This document shows positions 21,100 through 27,595 of a DNA stretch of 27,595 nucleotides, piece after piece. Under the pieces are notes generated by a model. The model was given only the letters and a program-made list of their open reading frames with translations. It made no database searches and was not told where the DNA came from. Position numbers and translations under genes: made by a program. Origin of the DNA: Echinostoma caproni (Eukaryota > Platyhelminthes > Trematoda > Plagiorchiida > Echinostomatidae); assembly GCA_900618425.1 (NCBI GenBank), contig UZAN01039977.1:11690-39284 (forward strand). The letters run 5' to 3'. The first letter of the stretch is position 1. Every line of letters begins with the position of its first letter.

Positions 21100-21860
21100 T
21101 AATCGCACCAATGACATCTCTCAGCTTCTCTGACAATCGGCAATCTTCATCTCTGCTCCCCAGCCTACAAAGTGAGCTGCGCCAAACGAAACCAACGCTG
21201 AGGTCTCATAACCCTATGTCAGGTCATATTCTGGCCGTCGCAGCTTTGCCCAGCAGAGGAGAAGAGAGCACGGAGAGTTAGACGATGGGCAGCAATATGC
21301 AAAACATGACCGAGTCTTCGGAGGCGATGCTGAGCGAATACTTTCCATAAAGGACAAAGAGCATCATTACTTACACAATGTTTGCATCAGAAATGAGGAA
21401 TGTTTCGAAGGTATTGGTGAGCAAATAGAAAAAGTTGATTAGCATCCTCCATTGGGAGAGGCATGGGCTCGCAACCATAAGGCAGATCTCTGCGAACAGT
21501 GGCGATGTACACTCTTCCCCGTTATTCAAATGTCATAGCGGCGCCACAGGTGTCGCAGGTAGGCAAAACTGCTCTACATTTCGTTACAAATAGTTGTTAC
21601 GAGATCTCCTGCTCAACACCACTTCCAGCTATGATTAAGCTCCCGAGGTACTTAAAACTCTCGACTATTTCTATCTGATCACCAATAAGATTATGTACAA
21701 GCACAGACTCCGGCCAGTCTTGTCCAAGTAAGTGGTACTTGGATTGTGAAAAGCAGATACCATGCCTATAACCAAGTGATTTAAAGCTTATTGGACTGTC
21801 CGTACATTGTTACCCAAAAAGGCGGCATCACCAGCAGGTTCCAAGTCCGGACAAAGCGTC
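21100..21860 (-). mobile_element. Decayed non-LTR retrotransposon fragment (RT C-terminal part)
   Basis: Reading the minus strand from about 21780 downward gives SQSKYHLLGQDWP, then IVESFKYLGSLIIAGSGVEQEI (about 21600-21700), the RT thumb segment with the typical F.YLGS. Next come GRVYIATVRRDLPYGCEP (about 21460-21525) and HRLRRLGHVLHIAAHRL (about 21280-21330). The last matches the H.LRWLGHVLR motif found C-terminal to the RT in many flatworm and other animal LINEs. The order and spacing match a single element reading on the minus strand, but several in-frame stops interrupt it. The catalytic palm and the endonuclease are absent, consistent with a 5'-truncated copy. The clade (RTE-like or other) is not decided. 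Confidence 0.78.
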
Positions 21861-23633
21861 CTGTAGAACATCAACGGTAAAAACGAAGGACAGTTAACTA
21901 GGACCAGGAAACTGTTACAACAGTTTCACTAATGAATACAGAAAATGGTTTTTGCTGTACATACCATTTTTGAAGGAAAGTGAGAAATAAACTCCATACT
22001 AGCCACCAAACTCATGCCGATGTTCTGAATGATAAAAACTCTAAGCGGCGTGGATTGGAAACATATAAGACTCATGTATCCCGCAGGACAATTCCATCTT
22101 CAGGAAAATGACAGATACGTGGCGTGTGCTACGATTAGATTCCAGTCAAACGGACGATCCACCAAATCGAAAAGGTCAATCTCTGCTAGATCATACGCGA
22201 TAGTCCTTTAAAAATCACATATTTAGATAAAATTGGGAAATACGAGGTAGTGTATGTTGAGCGGATAGATAGATAGATAGGAAGATAGACCGCGTATCTG
22301 TGTTTATTTATTCAATCTTTCTGAAGTTGATTGGGAGGTACATGGGGAAGTTAAGGGAGGAAGTAAAGTTGTCTATCGTCTCCGAGTGCCCAATACTAAA
22401 GAGTTCATATATTTCAGTACCCACACACATAAATGATGTCCACAGCTTAGCCACAGTTCTTCTGTTAAGTTCTCGCTACATATCTGATATTATACGGGGA
22501 ATATTCTGTGACAAAATCTATATCAGTCACGTTGTTTTTGAGTGAAGTTTTATAATGATAATTGAATGAGACATGCTTGTAATGTTAATATGTACTCTGT
22601 CTCCCATGAGTTTTGAAATTCAGGGTTTATAATTCACAATTCATTCCACTGATAAATTAAAATGTTATCAAATGCAGTCTTGAAGCAGTTCAGTAGTTGC
22701 TAATCACATCCTGTTGTTGTGCATTCACTTCCATCTATCTGTCATCGAGAAACAAGGTGATCTAGAACAACCTTAGACAAATTTGTAAAATCCAGTCAAG
22801 TGGAATTTGGTTCAAAATTCATGTTGTGATAGATTATAGAGAATGATATTTACGCAAAGAAGAAAGCCATGTGATCTAAATCATAAAATGCATAGCGAAG
22901 ATATCACTTGCAGAGCTATGTAAAGCGGGACTGATGGATTGGCGTCGGCTGGAAAACGTGGGCACTAGCACCAAAAACGGAGTGTGAATGGTTGCAAAAA
23001 GGAGAGCATCGGAGAATTGTTCTAACTTTCATGGTCATATTTTTTTATTTGGAAGATAACCAGTTTTTAATTATTTCCTCATTTATCTGGAATTATATAT
23101 GGTGTTATAATGTTAGCATGTTAGACTCAATTTGAACATACTCTTGGGATTTCAGTCTGAATGAAAGTACCTCTCAAATGCTCTTACCAAGCATCATACG
23201 TATTGGAAATCTGGATTTATTCATGATGTAATGGCGCCTACTTGTAGAGTTTATGTCGGCCAATTATAAATATATGACAGAGAGCTGCAAATAGAACGCC
23301 GATTGCCAACTAATTAGTTATTAAGTGCCTAAAAGGATGAATAGTTGATTTCAAAGAGACACAATACCAGCAGATGTGTACCAGCTTATTTTATGTTTGA
23401 AAGAAACGACTTAACACATCTGGAACGCACCTGTAGACAGACGACTTAACTCCACAGTATAACTTATAACTCCTCAGTGTTCAGTGCTGCAACTGTACTT
23501 CATCTGTTTACTCCTTACCCGCACCAAAAGTGGAATGGAACAGAGAGAGAGAGACTGCGAGCATTTGCAGCCGATTCATTTTATTTATTCCATATTATTA
23601 TTTCTATCATGTCTGCATATTTCTTTCTTTCAG
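21861..23633. other. Intronic stretch up to the stomatin acceptor
   Basis: No gene recognised. A short (GATA)n tract lies at 22264-22288 and a (GA)n patch at about 23543-23553. The end is the pyrimidine-rich acceptor region (23618-23633). An open frame runs through this acceptor into the exon, but its part before 23634 has no stomatin similarity and is intron. Confidence 0.5.
22264..22288. repeat. Short (GATA)n microsatellite
   Basis: Four perfect gata units followed by a ggaagata variant. Confidence 0.85.
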
Positions 23634-23789
23634 GTTGTCGCGGAGTACGAAAGAGCGGTAATATTTCGGCTTGGTCGAATATTACCCAGAGGTGCTCGAG
23701 GTCCTGGTCTGTTTTTCATGGCGCCTTGTGTGGACACTATACGCAAAGTGGATTTGAGGACAGTCACCTTTGATGTGCCTCCACAAGAG
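23634..23789 (+). CDS. Stomatin/MEC-2-type protein, exon encoding the start of the SPFH domain
   Basis: Exactly 52 codons. The product begins [16 protein letters not shown], continues through a [15 protein letters not shown] segment, and ends [15 protein letters not shown]. These are hallmark stretches of the stomatin family: the [12 protein letters not shown] strand, the G-x-GPG turn with the PC(V/I)D site, and the KVDLR....PPQE strand. This part follows the membrane hairpin and begins the cytosolic SPFH domain used for oligomerisation and channel contact. The acceptor is ttctttctttcag (ending 23633) and the donor is GTAAGC at 23790, both phase 0, so it joins in frame to the exon ending at 14089. 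There are no stops, frameshifts or missing key residues. The remaining SPFH and C-terminal exons were not found downstream and probably lie beyond the window. Confidence 0.95.
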
Positions 23790-26700
23790 GTAAGCTTATC
23801 AGGTTCATGAGTAGGAGGTGGTTGGCAGACACGAAGACGATGATGATTTCGTCCGGTTGGTTTTTATTTGGATTCAGGCTTCTAAAAACATACAGAAGCT
23901 AACAAGTATAAAACATCACGTACATGGCTTATTGAGATGGTTGCCACTTAATAAGAAGAAGACTAGTGAATAGGTTTGTTTTCCACTCGTCTATCTGTTT
24001 ATGAGCCTACCAGACTGTCTATATTTGTAATTTTCGTGTGCAAAGATTTTATTTCTCAAGGGATTCATATGCGGGTACTTTTTTACGTCAAATTGCGATC
24101 AGGTGATCCATACGGGGCAAAGCATCAGAAGCAACAAGAGCATTAGTACTCGTAGTTTCCAATACCGGTTGTCTGTTACAAGGACCAGACTAAACGAGAG
24201 AAACAGCACATGGCATGCTGTCATCAAACTGAATATTTGGTACAACTCAGTCCACTTAAGCATAGATCACTGAGCTGACGTGCAACGTGGTTACCAGGCA
24301 GTGAAAAGTATGACTTTCAGCTCAACTAAAATTGGTTGAACTTTATGAAAATCAAATACGAGCTTATGTTTTTATGAGAAGACTTAATCTCGTAAACGAG
24401 CAGAACAAACAGTGACGGGGGGGGGCGTACAAAGCTGGTTAAAAAAGCGTTTTACGTTCAGGGTTAATACTCATAATCTTGCAGCTTTTTGCAAACAGTA
24501 GGAAAATCAACAAATGTTTGGGTTTCTTTATTCAGAAGAAAAAATTGGGAAGTCGACACTCCCACGAACTCAGTCCAACTTCATATACGGTTTAGACAAA
24601 AGAACTACTCAAGCCAGTAACATCCACATCGCTCATAACGAAGAAAACCTACTCATTTCGTGGATGTCAATCGACACCGGATTCGTTGTTGCTCAGCGTG
24701 GGCTTTCGTACTTTGAGTCAGGACCATTGACGTGGACCTCATAACGCTAACCACAGAGGGAAACAAATGAGCCATCGTGCGGAGAGACGAATTCATCACT
24801 TCTGATCGTTTGCGTCACGTTCACTCTGACTGTGTAATACGGTGGTGACATGCGGATGTTTAAGTGAATCGCCACAACGGCTCAGGTGCACGTTTGTTGC
24901 ATAGGGCAAAAATGGTCATTATGGCTGATCTCCGCTGTTAGTGTTAATTACACTGGTTCTATTTGGTATTAACAGGACTACACAGTTGTCAAATAAGCTT
25001 GGCAATATTTCAATAAACTTGAGGTTACAGTCACAGAGTAGCTCGTCTGTGTTTGCTTGCATATGTGCGCTGAATAAATGATGTTCACTTATAAGTCGAA
25101 CACGACTAATTATTTCGGTAGTTTTTCACGAAACAAAGATATATTCCAGATACGTAATTTACAATATTTTCCATTTCTGTCTTGAATGAATTGAATACAT
25201 CATAAAGTAGTCTCAAATAGTTAAAACACTCATGTATGCATGCAATATTCCATCTCAAGCAGGGTATTTGTTCCTATGGCTTATCCTATGGATTAGTGAC
25301 ATTTTGTATTGTCCGACAATTGCATAACTTGTAGACCGGCAGAATGCACAGTTGAAGAATGTTAACTGGAACAGACAGACGCAACAGTGATTGTTACTTA
25401 CGGAAAGACGTTTAATTTGTTTTCCACCTGCCTATCTAGATACCCAATCACTATGAGAAGAGAGATTAAAAGGGATTAACTGTTCGCTTTCTCATTTGGC
25501 TCGTTCCATACGGTATTTTTCGATGAGTTTTTTCCCTTCGAATAGTTTCAACGTTGATTCTCTCTAGTCTGCACTCAGTATTGTTGTTTCAACGAATGAC
25601 GTTGGCGTTTGGATTCATCCATTGAGCGAGATTGTGATAAGTTGAGAGCAAAAGTTGATGAAACAGTTGTTGGGTTTGTCTTCCTTCACGAAACACTCCC
25701 AAATAAATCACTTTGGACTACTTGCGCGCTGTCATGCAGACATTTGCGGACAGGAAACGTTCTAGCTCCTTCCTTAAAAAAAACTGTACGATGAAATATT
25801 GGTAATTGAACAGGGGTACCTAAATGAGACAGTTTGAGATAATTTGGTGAATAAAGAACAAGGTTAAGGAAAGTAAGATAAATAAGACCTCAACATCACC
25901 CTTTTCGGAATTCCTGAGTATGAATTAGAGGTCGAAATCGTCATTTGCGGCACAATATAGCAATTCGCAAACAAATATGAAATACCATCCGTAACCCAAG
26001 ATAACATGTATCATCATGTATCATAGTACCGTGGATTGTAGTTTTCTCGAAATCACCTCGTTTTCTGCTGAATCCAACAAGTAATAAATTGCACTAGTTG
26101 GCCAGTCAGTTGGGTTTGGGCTTACCGATTTATCTGCCAGCGGTAAATATGACTCAAGATATATTTTTACAATCAATTTCCCGCTTCAATGCTTTTTTAT
26201 GCTTGCCTCTGTGTAGAGACATCTATGTCTGAGTGGTTTATTTCTTTCGCAGAGAGCAAAAAGCTAGAGTATTCTGAGTGGGAGAGAGAGATGTACGCAG
26301 GACGGGCATTGGCAGAACAGCCAAGGTTGGCATGTTTAATGACTTGATTTTAGTTTATTAATCTATGTTTTCTGTTCCTTGATAGGAAAAACGTTGATAA
26401 TAATCCAATTTTATCACTTTAAATCGATCCAAACATACTTGAACCAATTTGATTAGAATAAATTTAACTGATTGGAGCAACTGGAAGGAAGGACTGCCCG
26501 GACATAGCATTACTAGGGTAGATTTCATTCCTGAGTAGTGTTTCACTCAACCGGAAACTTCAAACGGAAAGACAAACATATTTCGTAACTTTAAAATAAA
26601 TGAAAGAATTGCTAGCGTGTTACGCGTCCCACGGAACCGCCGTTCAGCGCAGTTTACAGTTGCTTCATTTCTGTACAGAAACATCAGTATCTCTGTATCT

Positions 26701-27595
26701 CCACTAATCTTCAGACGGTTCACACTCAAACATTCATTAGGCGAGGGTTTCACACTTCACCGGTAGGCTCCCGGGTTCGTTCTAGTAGTTCGGCTCATTT
26801 TATCTCTTTATGGTTTGTCGCCCATCAGTTGCTGTTTTTCTATCGACTATAGACCGTCACATAGACCGAAATTGATTGCTGCGGATAGGTTCTCGCCTTA
26901 GTGACCCACATTTTTCAACATATACTGAACAGACAACAGGCGTTATATTATGCCGTGTTGACAGGGAAAAGGTTACTGGAACTAGCCCGGGTAGCCTGAT
27001 GAAAACGCAGAGGATATATGTAAATCAATGTATATACGTATATATTGTAGTTTGAGCCGTCATAACATTGAGAAACACATACTGCAGTCGGTTTATTATC
27101 CCAATTAAACACTTGTAAGAGGATTTTGGACCATTTAACAAATGCGTAAAAAATCCGATCGCTGCATAATGAACTATGATTACCAAACGCACTAACAATT
27201 GAAATGCGAATTGTGATTCGAAAAGTGTGCTGGCTGTTTGGATGAGCTAGTGAGTGATATTGGGTCCAAGGCTTAATGTTCTACAATGATCAAGGTAGAT
27301 TTAAATCGATTAAATTGAAAACAGTTTCAGTTTATTTTGGTCTCTTTTAAATAACTTCGGTGAGGTTATAAAACGTTCTTTTTATAAGCTCGGAAGACTA
27401 GGCCCAAGCATGGGAATGAAAAACTTCAAAATCGTCGCAGTTCCATGTAAACCTAAATTTATCGGTAAATATAGATATTCACCTTCTGTGTGACAGAACG
27501 TTTGCACTTATTTCATCTGTCTTGTATTGATTAACTGTATTTTCAATGCATAGTGAACGACGAAGCATACTGAAATATGCCATCAAAGATTCAGC
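23790..27595. other. Start of the next stomatin-gene intron, no exon recognised
   Basis: I looked for the expected continuation of the SPFH domain (an ILSKDSV-like start in phase 0) and did not find it. The intron is therefore probably longer than 3.8 kb. Minor features are a 9-base G run (24417-24425), two tandem 10-base units catgtatcat (26005-26024), a 14-base palindrome tatatacgtatata (27031-27044), and a weak tRNA T-arm-like patch ccgggttcgttct near 26771-26782. Short open frames, such as 24514-24744 (76 codons), have no recognised family. Confidence 0.5.

Larger units (their letters stand above)
14090..23633 (+). other. Long phase-0 intron of the stomatin-type gene
   Basis: The intron is inferred from the donor GTGAGC at 14090 and the acceptor ttctttctttcag ending at 23633. 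Both junctions are phase 0, and the flanking peptides join into the continuous stomatin pattern CIK then VVAEYERAV. Its length is 9544 bases as assembled, with 772 undetermined. It contains an assembly gap, a possible tRNA-like unit, a Penelope-like relic and a non-LTR retrotransposon relic. Both retroelements lie antisense to the gene. No conserved extra exon was recognised inside it. Confidence 0.85.

Noticed and set aside
23484..23810. A 108-codon frame taken as a complete protein
   Set aside because: Only codons between 23634 and 23789 match stomatin. The part before is intron ending in a good acceptor, and the part after follows a GTAAGC donor.
24514..24744. 76-codon frame after the second stomatin exon
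   Set aside because: It does not resemble the expected SPFH continuation or any family I know.
1..27595. CRISPR array, bacterial operon, prophage or toxin-antitoxin type system
   Set aside because: There are no regularly spaced repeats with unique spacers, no closely packed genes and no ribosome-binding-site pattern. The window is eukaryotic.

Overview
This is eukaryotic genomic DNA, most likely from a parasitic flatworm (trematode-like). The clues are short exons in very long introns with GT-AG junctions, many microsatellites, decayed Penelope-like and non-LTR retroelements, and tRNA-like repeat units. I cannot name the species. I see no bacterial operons, CRISPR arrays or intact transposons. 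Most open frames here are short, have no recognisable family, and look like chance frames or repeat debris.

The one host gene I can support is a stomatin/MEC-2-type (SPFH/band 7) membrane protein on the + strand. Two consecutive coding exons are visible. The exon at 13980-14089 encodes the cytosolic lead-in and the hydrophobic hairpin. The exon at 23634-23789 encodes the start of the SPFH domain. Between them lies an intron of about 9.5 kb (14090-23633), which includes a 772-base assembly gap (14114-14885). The first coding exon(s) and the rest of the SPFH domain are not recognisable here, so the gene should extend past at least the right edge.

Layout. 1-3835: two diverged copies of one repeat (about 190-466 and 3565-3835), the second with a tRNA-like head carrying good A and B boxes. 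3836-13979: mostly non-coding, with (AC)n, (GTA)n, (TG)n and (CTGT)n tracts and a second tRNA-like unit on the minus strand near 12970-13050. 13980-14089: stomatin exon. 14090-23633: its intron, holding the gap, a possible tRNA-like unit (16365-16439), a decayed Penelope-like element on the minus strand (about 18330-19640), and a decayed non-LTR retrotransposon fragment, also minus (about 21100-21860). 23634-23789: next stomatin exon. 23790-27595: start of the following intron, with no recognised exon.

The retroelements do not appear to work with the host gene. They are antisense insertions that have lengthened its intron and have since accumulated stops and frameshifts. I found no convincing new multi-gene system. 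The items most worth a second look are the tRNA-like repeat families, the Penelope-like relic and the gene structure of the stomatin homologue.
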